A DNA stretch of 64,000 nt, from contig JAVHKY010000056.1 in assembly GCA_035079385.1 (NCBI GenBank), positions 5,897,501 to 5,961,500 on the forward strand. The letters are read 5' to 3'. This document shows, in pieces, positions 11,330 to 22,146 of the stretch. Every line of letters starts with the position of its first letter. Position 1 is the stretch's first letter. The position numbers and the translations under genes were made by a program. The notes under the pieces were generated by a model. The model had not been told where the DNA came from. It did no database searches and saw only the letters and a program-made list of their open reading frames with translations. This DNA comes from Aspidiotus rigidus (taxonomy: Eukaryota > Arthropoda > Insecta > Hemiptera > Diaspididae).

Positions 11330-11750
11330 AATTCAAGGAGAAACCATAAATAAATTAATAGAATCAATATTTGAGTGAGATCAAGGGAGAAACCAGAAAA
11401 ATTTATAGAATCAAAATATGGATTACACTGAAGGACCTTGAAAGTAATTCAAATTTTGATTCTATAAATTTTTCATGGTTTCTTTCTTAGTCTAGATGAA
11501 ACATGTTGATTCCATCAATTTTTTATGGTTTATTCCTTAGTCTAATTCAAATTTTGATTCTATAATTTTTTCATGGTTTCTTTCTTAGTCCAATTGAAAC
11601 ATATTGATTCCATCAATTTTTTTTATGGTTTCTTCCTTGGTCTAACTCAAATGTTGATTCTATCAATCTACCTATTCATGGTTTCTCCCTGACTCTAATT
11701 TAAATGTTGATTCCATCAATTTTCTATGGTTTCTCCCTCGGAACATTTGT
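11330..11750. repeat. Dimeric ~50-bp minisatellite with an inverted arm
   Basis: Six direct units start with TTGATTC near 11456, 11507, 11554, 11605, 11654 and 11707. They alternate between a TTGATTCTAT(A/C)AAT type and a TTGATTCCATCAAT type, so the true repeat is a dimer of about 100 bp. Each unit also contains ATGGTTT(C/A)TTCCTTAGTCTA-like sequence. Two units in the opposite orientation lie at about 11335-11420, so the block as a whole can fold back. Confidence 0.8.
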
Positions 11751-12004
11751 GTGGTCTACCTAATGAAACGTCAAATGCGGACGACGTATTTTCAAAGGAA
11801 TTTGAAAATATAACTTTTGTAGGCGATCTTTTCCGCGACAAAGATATGTCATAAATTCCTCATAAATTACATCATATTACTCATACAGATAAATGTGGAA
11901 GTATTGAAGAAAAATTAATATGAATGGAGGAAAATAAAAAATACATTATTTTCAAATGCGTTTTTCTTTTCTTTTTTTTTTTTCAAATGAAGAAGTTTGT
12001 TTTT

Positions 12005-13764
12005 GGGGATAATTTATTGGCCCGATAAAAGAGATGGTTCAAACTATAGGTAATGAAACATGCAAATAGCATGTATAAGCAATAAAATTGATTGTTTGAC
12101 CGATAGACTTATGAACAGTTGATTAGCAATTATAAGCAATAAGTTTGAAAAAAAATTAACGATAATTTGAGGACGATAATTTATTTGGAATACACGATAA
12201 TAAATTATTATTTCACCCGATCAAAATCTGATACATTTATTCCCATCAGCTGTTCATTACTGGTAACATGTTCTTATATGTTCATGATTCATAAAATCTT
12301 CTTACGCACTGTCCGAGCATATACGGATTTCCTCACGCATCGTGCGAATACGTACGGAGCGACGCAAACCATACTTTTCATCCGTATGCGCTTTCCGTTA
12401 GCAAGGGAGAGGGAGGTGACGATTACGCTTTTATTTTCGATGCCATTAGGCAATCTAATTCTGACTGGCTTCCATCTATTCTACTGGCCGACAGAAGTGA
12501 TGCGATTACAGCAGGTTTTGAGAAGATCTTCGGTGAGGTAGACATTCGTTTGATGTGCTACTACCACATGTTGGCGAATGTGGAGCCTTATCTGAAAGTA
12601 ATTGAGAGAAGCCGTGAGCGTGTACGCATAAAGTTGGACCTTGTAGTTTTGTATACTAGCCCAAATGAGGAAATATTCACCACTGTGTCGAACTTATTCC
12701 TGGAGAAATGGAGGGCGGTGAAGAATAAGAAAGTTAAAGATTTTGTGGAATACTTTCAATCGCAGTGGTTGCAGAAGAAGCGGCTATGGTTCACCGGAGC
12801 AGCTCCAGGGTACCCTGTCACTAATAATGGTCTAGAAGGAACGAATTCGGCCATCAAACGTAGTCACACGTTGCGAGCACGACTGCCTGTGGGCCAATTT
12901 CTTCGTAAGCTCGTCGATTTAGTGAGAAAGTGGTCGGAAGATCGAGACCCTCTTGGCACCAATTGTGTTCATTTCTGTGAGACGCCGACCATTCCTCTTA
13001 AAATATGGACAAGTGCGTACCATTGGGCGCTTGAGAATCAAAAGGTGCTTCAGCGGAAGGGAGAAGGACAGGTTATTCGGTATTACACATCCGCAACAGG
13101 TAAACCGCCAATCACCCCACTTCGTTTAACAGAGTACGATAGGAAAAACGGAGTGTGGGGTACTTTTGAAGACTTCTTGGAAAGTTACAGGAGTACCTGG
13201 GTCATCACAGTACCTAAGGATATGCCAGAGAAGTCTTCGTGTACGTGCCCAGCTTTCTCCAAGAAGAATCTCTGTAAACACATCGTCGGCATGAGGATTC
13301 GCCAAAAAACAGTTACCGTGCCGGAAGAAGCCAAGGGGATTCCTCTTGGTCAAAAAAGGAAAAGGGGGCGTCCGGCTAGAGCGAAACGGGCTCTTCTTAT
13401 TCAATAATGACTTTTTTTTTAATCATTCATTTTTTCAACGTTGTCTTTTTTTCCCTTTTTTTTATCAACATTTTTTCAAATTTTTTATTTTGCAGTATTA
13501 CATTTTAAAGTTCATCCAGCTTTTTTTATCGCTGACACTATATCGTTTACCTTAAATTTCTTACTGCGAGATAAAATTATTTATCGGGTATTTATTTTAT
13601 TATTGTTCATTGCGTTTTCTTACTGTTGGAATAAGTTTTTTAATGTGTAACATCTCCATTTACTGTGCTTCTTATTTAATATTGCTGAACATGATTAACT
13701 ACTGTGCATACCATCTTTTTTAATGTTCATTCCCTCTCTTTTATCGGGCCGATAAATCCATACC
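12005..13764 (+). mobile_element. Mutator-like element (MULE-1), 1760 bp
   Basis: The element is flanked by an exact 9-bp target duplication, TTTGTTTTT, at 11996-12004 and 13765-13773. Its ends are imperfect terminal inverted repeats of about 33 bp sharing the core GGCCCGATAAAAGAGA. Nine-base duplications are the hallmark of the Mutator superfamily, and the interior encodes a MULE transposase fragment with a SWIM finger. The 5' part of the transposase is missing, so the copy is non-autonomous. Confidence 0.9.
12295..13407 (+). pseudogene. MULE transposase, 5'-truncated, with SWIM zinc finger
   Basis: One frame is open from 12295 (just after a TAA at 12292) to the stop at 13405-13407; the first ATG is at 12550, inside the catalytic domain. 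It starts with FHPYALSVSKGE-like sequence, then SILLADRSDAITAGFEKIFG, which contains one catalytic Asp, and RLMCYYHMLANVEPYL. NNGLEGTNSAIKR carries the likely catalytic Glu. Near the C-terminus CTCPAFSKKNLCKH is a C-x-C...C-x-H SWIM zinc finger for DNA binding, followed by a basic tail, GQKRKRGRPARAKRALL. The region that should carry the first catalytic Asp is absent, so no functional transposase is expected. Confidence 0.85.
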
Positions 13765-13773
13765 TTTGTTTTT

Positions 13774-14771
13774 TCTTTCTCGAGGAAGGAAGGATTCTGC
13801 CATTAAGGCCCATTTTTTCCTAAACTCACAAAACACCGCGTTTTTGTGTTATTATTGACCCAGATAAATTTACAATAATTATTGTAGAAAAATAATTATA
13901 ATAAAAAAAAGGTGTAAAATGAACAAAAAATTTTTTTTACAAAAACTAGTTTCAACGGGGCTCGAACCAGGGTTCAAATGACATAACTTTGCGTTTTATC
14001 AAAAACATAATGGTTAGCCACACTCAAGCGTCAAACAACTCAAACGTGGCTAAAGACGCGCTAGACGCGCTTACCTACTTGTACCGTGACAGATATATTC
14101 TGAAGTAAAAATACTTGGCTTTGATCACCACAGTTTCTGTTGTTGTCCTTTCATGGTTGTACTTTTTGTGTTGTCAGTACTTTGATGATGTATCGTTGTG
14201 ACCAAAGCCAAGCTTCTTCATTTTATGAATTTACGGATGGGAGTTACTCTCTCAAAATATAGAAGCCTGAATAGCGTATCATCCATCATAACAACATTAA
14301 CCTGACTAAAATATCAAACAGTGATTATTTACATTCTAAATTTGTCTCTTGAGTTATATCGGCGAGTTCATGAGAGACAAAACCAGGAACTTGATCATAA
14401 AATTTGTCTGTTAAATAGGAGTAGTGAAGTACGTTCATCTGTGAAATATAATACGCGTCGAGTTGTTGACTGATCGCCAGAACGTATGATTTATTATTAT
14501 ATACCGAAAGAACTGTGTTTTAAGGAACCAATGAGATTACGAAATTAGACGAGAAATATATGGACGATTACCGATTAGCGAATATTAATGGAAAACGCTG
14601 TATATATCGCTATGAGATTTAGAACGAGAAGTGATTTCGCGAAGTATCTATCCAATCAGAACGACGCGTTATTTTAGTATATCGCGATCCCTATTCAAAA
14701 TACATCGAGGTGTACACAATACGGCACGACTCCGTATCATATAAGGAGAACAAATTATGGTTGCAGAAACT
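13774..14771. other. Non-coding stretch
   Basis: No gene seen. On the minus strand a GGTTCGAGCCC (13967-13957) matches a tRNA B-box, with a poor A-box-like GTGGCTAACCATT upstream; this may be a tRNA-derived SINE relic but no full cloverleaf forms. Confidence 0.35.
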
Positions 14772-14779
14772 GTTAGGTC

Positions 14780-15250
14780 TAATGATGGGCAAAAACCGAT
14801 AGTTTGAAACTACCGATAGTACGATAGTCTTCCTCCTGACACTATCTATTTATTCGGTAGTTTTCCAGAAAACTATTGGTAGTATCGATATACCGATAGT
14901 GTTTCCATTTCATCCATTTAGGGCAGTGGTGCGCAAGTGTTTAGAAGAAAATCACTCATACTTTTCCTCTGTTATTTCCAATTTTTATACTCCACACAAT
15001 TTTTTCTTATTTCTTGGTCCCATTCAAAGTTTAGATATTTTTCTTCTTTCATCAATTTTTCTTACTTTAAGAAGGAAAAAATAGTGACATATTATGACAG
15101 AATTTGTTGAAAATACATACTATCGGTAGTGACGATAGCGGTGATATTCTATCGATAGTTTTCCAGTTACCAGTACTATCGGTAGTATCGATAGCTCAAC
15201 AGAAAAACTATCGGTAGCATCGATAGTTCTACCGATAGTACCCAACACTA
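14780..15250. mobile_element. hAT-type MITE, 471 bp
   Basis: An exact 8-bp target duplication, GTTAGGTC, flanks the element (14772-14779 and 15251-15258). The ends are TAATGATGGG and, reversed, TAGTGTTGGG, which is typical of hAT elements. Both subterminal regions are crowded with CTATCGGTAG and CTATCGATAG motifs in both orientations. No transposase is encoded. Confidence 0.85.
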
Positions 15251-15365
15251 GTTAGGTCGCCAGCAGTTCTCTAGTTTAGTCGCCGACTAGAGTGTTGAAC
15301 GTATATTGTTTATACGGGTACACCAGTTTCCTGTACCAGCGAAGATCATCGTGAGTGTTTGGTCG

Positions 15366-15584
15366 CAGTGTTACCATTTTAGCTCTTTTGGAGCTAGATT
15401 GGCACAATTCCGGTCTATTTAGCCCCAAAAATTTTGAAAATTTAACATTGCGTAAATGGGAGTTAGCCCTTTTTTTTCTGGAAAAAATACATCGAGTAAA
15501 TGGGATTTAGCACTTTCAGACCTAATTAGCCCCAAAATCTAGCTAAATCTAGCCCTTATTGATATTTCAAATTTGGTAACACTG
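15366..15584. mobile_element. Short hAT-like MITE, 219 bp
   Basis: The ends are CAGTGTTACCA and its exact inverse TGGTAACACTG. TTGGTCG is duplicated on both sides (15359-15365 and 15585-15591); an 8-bp reading has one mismatch. Inside, GTAAATGGGA(G/T)TTAGC and TTAGCCCCAAAA each occur twice. No coding capacity. Confidence 0.75.
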
Positions 15585-15591
15585 TTGGTCG

Positions 15592-17084
15592 TCAGCTCTT
15601 ACGGTGTATCTATTGCCTATATCGCATATAGTCTTGTCAGAATGTCTATTGACGGTCGTTGACGGTCGTCCTGCAAATAACGACTCGGCAGATTCTTGTT
15701 CCAGAGAAGATCATCTCGACTCACGAGTATTTGGTCGCCAATGCTCGTGGTGTGCGTCAGAATAGCCGAGTGTGATATCGGCTCTCGTTTAATCTATCAC
15801 GACAAACTGAAGGAGGAGAAAGGTAGTGGTTGGTGGGACTTTCAGGGGTTACTTAAACCCCGCTCCTTGGTGTAGTCAATAGCGCCACGTATTGAAGAAG
15901 ATCTAAAGAATATCTATTGAAGAAGATCCGAAAATATCTGTTCGTAACAGAACTTTGAAGGTGAACTGATCGACACAGAATTTATAGAAGTACTAAAGCC
16001 ACTCATCACTGAAATCGACGAAGTCTGAAATTCAAACAGCATCAACATGGATTACAATTCTTTTCACTCTCTTTAGGTTAGGTTTACAGTGAATGAATCA
16101 CGCCATACCTTTAATTACATAAATGACGTAAAGTGATGAATAAAAGCTCATGACCAAAAAATTAATGTTCAGTTTTTCATATACAATATACCTATTTTTA
16201 TAAGTAAAACTCATCGCAGACTAACTTCATACACATTTTCCTCGCTAAAAGATTCTTCAGTCGCTATAGCTTTCCCTTATTATTCCGCGTCATAATATTT
16301 TATAGGTATCACTAAGTAGGGCGCCATATGAAGTAGGTACTGTACAGATAGAGTCAATCGAAAAAATTGATTTGCATCACTGCACCTCATAGAAAAGCTG
16401 GATGCAGGTTTCAAACAGGTCTCTAAACAAATACAATCGCGATGTAATTTGGAATTAAATCTGGAAGAATGAGGAAGGGCAATACGAGGAAATGGAGCGA
16501 ATTAGTTCAAATACAACTTCGTCCGGCTCCTGTCCTTCTCTTAGTAATCATATTCTGTAAAAATGTAGGTACTAGAAGCTGCTCTGGTCGGCGCAGTGTG
16601 CGTACCAAAAGTTCGGCAGAAATAAGTTTACAATAGATAATCGATTCAGCATATATCGATCCTTCTCTTCGTTATACATACAATTCGTTACACAAATTCG
16701 AAGTCAACTCATCGGTTTTAGGATATGCCTCAGTGCCACATAGACTTCCACTCCAAAGATAGAGAATTTTTTATGAAATACCTAGTTGTATTTCGAAATG
16801 TTACAACTGAATTTCAAATCTCGACAGGAAAAAAGGGACCAAATCTCCTACGTTCCAGATCTGAATGCAACGAGGAAATGCGGATTTTTTGGTTTTTTCT
16901 TTTGAGTTCCAGTTATGGGGAAAAAAAAAAAAAAATGAATTTCCCTTATCTTGAAGTCGAGGAGGGAAAAAAAGAGACCCGATGGTGACGCAGTCTTGTT
17001 TTTTTCTTAATTATGAGTGGACTAACTTCCGATGGAACCTTAAAATTTTTCCTCTTTTTCTTCTTCTTAATGTACTTCTCGACA
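15592..17084. other. Non-coding stretch
   Basis: A second copy of AAGATCATC...TTTGGTCG near 15706-15737 echoes 15344-15365, suggesting an older duplication or part of an LTR-like repeat. Nothing else is recognised. Confidence 0.35.
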
Positions 17085-17099
17085 GAAAAATAAGAAAAC

Positions 17100-18600
17100 A
17101 CTCACGCAGTCGCGTGAGTAGTACACGACTTTTCTGCTCACAATGCAAAAATCATTGAGAGAGTCACTCCCTGTCTTTAAATTAAATACCAATGACCCGT
17201 CAATCATGCCAAATATTTGTAGAATGAACGATAAAACTCAGTTTATAAATTTTATCACGATGACGTCACATCAACTGATAACAGATTAAAAATACCTATA
17301 GGGGAATAAGGAAACCTGAATTTTGTTTTAATTTAGGCTAAGAGTCATCTAAAACCTAAGAAACGTCTCCAGAAAAAACACTCCCCCTCCCTCTGCCCAA
17401 AGTGCTACGAGGCTATAACAGTTGTTTCTGCAATCTTTGCAAATTGATATTTCGATTACTCCCAATATGATTAACCGTAGCCTACAGAATCGGATTAACT
17501 CAATTGGAAACGCACTGAGAAATTACCATCAATTAATCGTCGAAAAAATTGTTGGTGCCCATCTTCAGATTGAGACTATAACTTATCTAAGTCCCGCAAA
17601 AATCCATCCAGTAGTTTTGGAGGAGATCCGCGGACAAAAAATTTCTTCAAGCGTAAATACAGGCCTATATAAAGAAACCTGTTTTTTTTTTTCATGCTGA
17701 AAGTAATACAGAGCCTCCAAAGCGTCGAGAAAGTTGACTACTTCTTCCCCTGTCAATCTTGGTACAGATGTAATACCTCACTTTTCGAGCCAGAAAAGTA
17801 GGTAAAAATAAAAAGAGCTCTACAATCATTTTTTCCTATACGTTATTCTTAGCCTAGTATTAGTCTAGTATACTGTATATTATATAAGCTGAGTGACTCA
17901 ATTCTTTATCACTTCCGAGTCCTGGTATCTCTTAAAGCTATCTCCAGCTGCGCTATTCCTCTCGTGCACTCATAAATTGTATTCGCGCTATCATATCACC
18001 ATTTTCTATGCAAACTCCATCTCAAGATTCTTCATCTGGGAATCCAGCTATATGGAGATCCCGAAAAACTAAAAAAATCGATGTCGAAACCAAAGAAGCA
18101 ACCAGTTACCCACCAGTCAACCCCTCATTCCTTCCCTCAAGCTTCAACATTTCCAAACGTATTAACAAAGTACCTCACTTTTCTAGCTAGAAAAGTCGGT
18201 AAAAATACATCGCACCCAAGTCTGGTTCACTCGTTTGTCCAACTTCAAATCTCACTCAAAGAAGCCAGTCCAAATTAAAAATAATATTTCCATCTCCTGA
18301 GACACCTCGAATCAATTATGAACCACTATCAATTATGTATACATGAAAAAATGACGTATAAATCAATGATTAATTAAGAATGAAGTCACCAAGGTAGTCT
18401 CGCATCGGCACACTTGATGAAGATTAAAAAATTGTACTTGATCATTCAAACTCAAGGTTTTCATATCGAGTATGACTAATATTAATGAAAATAAAATTCA
18501 ATGAACCCTTGATCAAAAATGAACCAAGAATGAACATGTTGAATGATAAAAGGTTCTTCATCACAATACACGTACTGACAACAAAATTGGTAAAAGGATA
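17100..18600 (+). repeat. Dispersed repeat family B, copy 1
   Basis: The copy begins with a hairpin, ACTCACGC-AGTC-GCGTGAGT (17100-17119), followed by AGTACACGACTTTTCT. It matches 42250-43800 over most of its length and 30661-31440 in part. It contains a short open frame at 18008-18190 starting MQTPSQDSSSGNPA that recurs in all three copies, so the ancestor probably encoded a protein. A perfect palindrome, ACTTTTCTAGCTAGAAAAGT, lies at 18177-18196. A family A copy (17430-17806) interrupts it. The superfamily is unknown. Confidence 0.7.
17430..17806 (+). repeat. Dispersed repeat family A, copy inside B1
   Basis: Comparison with the B copy at 42.2 kb, where GTTGTTTCT joins AATAAAAAAGAGCTC directly, shows about 378 extra bases here. 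It contains the family A landmarks GAGGAGATCCGCGGACAAAAAA, an AAACCTG segment, AAAGCGTCGAGAAAGTT, and a diverged CACTTTTCGAGCCAGAAAAGT end. Confidence 0.65.
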
Positions 18601-18706
18601 GGAAAATCCGCTTCTCGTAACGTACCTAAGCAGGTACTCGCAGCTATTTGTAAGCAGCTACTCCTAATAATCAGAAATTTTTCAAAGAAGTGAAAATTGA
18701 ACGAAA

Positions 18707-19010
18707 AGTCAGGTATTACTCCCGACACAATTGTGACGGCGAAGCCCGGGAAAGAATTTTCTCGACGTTTTAGAGGTCCTAGATCAACCTGAGACTAATA
18801 AAAAAATTTCAGGTATCCTTATAATATACTTGTAAGTTTTTTTTTGTCCACGGAACTCCTCAAAAACTACCGGCTGTATTCTCTTAAAGTTTGGTCAAGT
18901 TGTAGTGGATTATCTGAAGTTGGGCATGTGCATTTTTTTCTGAGATTGGATGAGTAGTTGAGTAATCCTCAATTTTCCTTGAATTTCTCAGTGTTGTTTC
19001 TCAAAGAATA
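18707..19010 (-). repeat. Family A copy, reverse orientation
   Basis: GTATTACTCCCG, TCTCGACGTTTTAGAGGTCCTAG and AAATTTCAGGTATCCTTATA appear in reverse order relative to the plus-strand copies, followed by the matching GTCCACGGAACTCCTC segment. Confidence 0.7.
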
Positions 19011-19883
19011 TCAATCTTATTACCTTCATATCATTGCATTACGTCATAGTGGATTCAATTTTATTGCTCTGTAATTTTTGTATCGATTGAACAAGGAGTT
19101 CTTGAGTAAATCTCAAAATATGAGTAGTCCACGTCTAGCCGTAAGAGCTGAATCTCGCTTGTTTATTTTATTTGAGTCCTTTCGGCCGATGGTACCTACC
19201 TCTGATGCGTCGTACACCTATTGGCTGTAAAAACTTCTCATTACCCGTCATACATGATTGAAAAAATTCGACGTTTATTGGGTTCGTTAAAAAAACGTTG
19301 CGCTTATCCGATGAATTGAATAATTGACCGTGTATTTTATAATTACTGATTTATATAGGTAGGTATGCATAGAATTTTTTTTCCTCTACGTTATCGCAAT
19401 GGCTTGTAGCCTGAACACTGGGAAGTAATGAAATTTAGGTAAAGACAAAGAAGTGGAAGTTTCATCGGCCATTTCAATTTTCCTCATCTATGTTTTGATT
19501 TTCGTAATTATCTACTTCATAATAGGTATCTCACAGTGTTTCTGGAAATGAACAGTCAGGTTAATACTTTGAGATTCTTCTAAATCACCAAAGTTTTATA
19601 TTTTAATTTTAATAGAGTCATGTTCCGTTCCCGTTCTTCTATTTAGAGTTTAATTTTTGTATGGGGAGAGAAAACTATCAATCGACTCATTTTTGAGTTA
19701 TTTCCCATGAATACCTGTATTTCAAAATTATAAAAGTACCTATTAAAAAGATTAGAAATGAATTGAACAATAGAAGAGTAAGTGGAATATTTTACATTAC
19801 TATTATCACAATCAGCTCCTAACTAAGAAACAATGAAGTTTAGATATGGGGGGTATGTGTAAATTATTTTATAGCAAATTATT

Positions 19884-20034
19884 GAAAAGTCGGTGATGCT
19901 TACGCTGCTGCGTGAGCTTTTTTTATGCTAGTTGTGATCTAGGACCTCTAAAACGTCGAAAGTTCATTGCCCCCGCCCGCTGTTCACCTTGCTACGGATG
20001 TAATACCTCACTTTTCTAGCTAGAAAAGTCGGTA
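19884..20034 (+). repeat. Family A copy, short, with both hairpin ends
   Basis: It starts GAAAAGTCGGTGATGCTTACGC with a snap-back GCTTACGC/GCGTGAGC and ends with the perfect palindrome ACTTTTCTAGCTAGAAAAGT (20010-20029). The middle has ATCTAGGACCTCTAAAACG. This internally deleted copy shows both termini within 151 bp. Confidence 0.7.
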
Positions 20035-20839
20035 AAAAAAAAAAAGGAAATTGAAACGTCCCTCACACGCCATACGCTTCAATTATTTTGGACCATGGCT
20101 TGGAGCGATTATCTTTAAAATAGATTGATTTTCGATCCGGCCTGTCGATAGAGCTTTGACTTCGCGTAAGTTTACAATCGTATTACATGGGCGAAACTAA
20201 AAACTGAAGTCAATTAATTGAATATAGGCTATGTATGTACTACTACGTATGTAGGTCGTATCGTGGACGATGACTATGAAACATGATTATTAACTTATAA
20301 TGTATCGTGGACTCGACCACTCGCCAATACGAGTACCTACCTACACATCTTTTGTAATAAAAGCATTATTGGAAGTTGTTATGATTATTTGCATCTGTAC
20401 TATCGTGGGTACGGGAATATGAGTATTTCAGTCAAACATGGGAAAAAATATACGGGTTTACTAACAAATAAAGAAAAGGTGAATGCACATTTATAGGCTA
20501 ACTTATATTTGGTAACATGGGCTTTGTTGTGAGAAGTAGTGTTTGCAGTTTATTTCGCTTATCGCATAGAGAGAAAAGAAAAAGATCTAATGTAGTCGGT
20601 CGAGTTGATCTATTGATCGAAGTTATACTTGTCAAAAAAAACACGATACTCATCCATTACGACAAAGCTAGAGTTATGTGTAGATTGATGAATTTCAATA
20701 TGTGTATACAGTGCAACTGCGCAACTCCAGCGGACATATCCATGATCGACTTCTGCGCGTACCTAGGGCCTAACTACAGTTGAAGACGATCCAGCGGAAA
20801 CTTTCATCCACTGCCAGAATAGGTAGATAGGTACAGTGT
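20035..20839. other. No feature recognised
   Basis: AT-rich, no supported gene; a short open frame at 20517-20783 shows no domain. Confidence 0.4.
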
Positions 20840-20848
20840 AAGAAAAAT

Positions 20849-22137
20849 GGGTTAATTATAATCGCACATCAAAAAAGAATGTTTGAACAGCAAATCTGTG
20901 AGCAGCAGAACGGGATGACAGAACAGTTAAAAAATGTATGAAATGAACAGCAATGGTACACAGTAAATAGAATTGGTGGAACATTAAAAATGATTTTTTT
21001 TCAGCAGCAAAATAATATTGAAATGAACAGTCGATGCTCAACAGCAATTAAATTTTTCTCACCTCAAATCACTTGGTTTTTGACACAAATATGCCCGCTT
21101 TCCGAAACATCATGATAAACAACTTCAAGAACAATGAGATTAGGTTCTGAACTTTGAAAATATGATTCATGTACACTTCATAGCAAGAAATTTATCCTCT
21201 TCCTCTTGACATTGTGTCGTCTTCTATTGTACTTGTTTTATCAATCTTCACTCTAGCTATTTGTATTCATGTGTTTGCTGTTCAAATCACAATAACTTTT
21301 GCAATACCTACGTCTTGCGATGATGCGATCTCATTCCTTACCGCACTGGACGGCGGCGTACCAGTGGTCAGCCCAAAACACAAAAGTTTTACAACTTGAT
21401 GAAGAGGGAGGAATGACATCGGTATTTTATACAATATCGAGCAGCTTTGGCCGGCCAATATCGAAGAAGCTTCTATCTACAATGATCTCAAAAAAGAAAG
21501 GGGGTAAAAACTTTGATGAGTTCAAAAAATATCAGTATGGGGTTTGGAAAATTCGTGTTAATCGTAACGACAATTCAGATTTGTTTTGTTCATGTCCCTT
21601 TTTTCTAAAACATTTAACGTGCAAACATTCTCTGGGTATGCTCATCCGCCTCCAACTTTGTGACGTTCCTCCTCAGGCAAAAAATGTGCCCTTAGGGCAG
21701 AAACGTAAACGAAGACACCCGGAAAAGGCAAAGAAAGGTCTGTTAGTGCAATGATTATTATGTTTTATTTCTCCATTCTAGTCAGGTTCCTAATCTCCTC
21801 AACTTTATTCGATTTTATTCCATTTCAGATTTTGGACAGATTTTATTTCAAATTTTTGACAGATTTTTTTTTATTTTAGATTTTTGACAGATTTTATTTT
21901 GTTCTAGACTTTCAACGGATTTACTTTATTTTAGACTTATGATTGATTTTATTTTATATTTTTTACTTTAGCAGTCTACTGCTAAATTAACGCATTTTGT
22001 TGTTCAAATTTGATTTTTTGAGGTTGTATATATTATTTGCTGCGCAATCGTCAATTTGCTGTTCAATGCGACCTTTTACTGTGCATTATTTTCTTTGCTG
22101 TGGGATCCTCATTTTGCTGTGCTCTAAAATCCAACCC
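20849..22137 (+). mobile_element. Mutator-like element (MULE-2), 1289 bp
   Basis: An exact 9-bp target duplication, AAGAAAAAT, lies at 20840-20848 and 22138-22146. The ends are GGGTTAATT and AATCCAACCC, so the strict inverted repeat is only GGGTT. Inside both ends a motif TTTGCTGTG (or its inverse CACAGCAAA and variants) is repeated, about eight times on the left and six on the right. On the right the spacing is close to 20 bp. The interior has lost most of the transposase and keeps its C-terminal third. A related element end, AAATCCAACCC, is at 49949-49959. Confidence 0.9.
21299..21754 (+). CDS. C-terminal MULE transposase remnant with intact SWIM finger
   Basis: An uninterrupted 151-residue frame. 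From AAYQWSAQNTKVLQ onward it aligns with the MULE-1 protein (SAYHWALENQKVLQ). The SWIM finger is CSCPFFLKHLTCKH, with all four ligands present. The basic tail GQKRKRRHPEKAKKGLL ends at the same point as in MULE-1. The catalytic domain is absent. The remaining piece could still bind DNA, perhaps the repeated ends of its own element, but that is inference. No promoter was identified. Confidence 0.75.
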   Translation: MQYLRLAMMRSHSLPHWTAAYQWSAQNTKVLQLDEEGGMTSVFYTISSSFGRPISKKLLSTMISKKKGGKNFDEFKKYQYGVWKIRVNRNDNSDLFCSCPFFLKHLTCKHSLGMLIRLQLCDVPPQAKNVPLGQKRKRRHPEKAKKGLLVQ

Positions 22138-22146
22138 AAGAAAAAT

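Noticed and set aside
13920..14030. Possible tRNA gene on the minus strand (GGTTCGAGCCC)
   Set aside because: B-box is good but the A-box is poor and no acceptor, D-arm and anticodon arm can be folded together.
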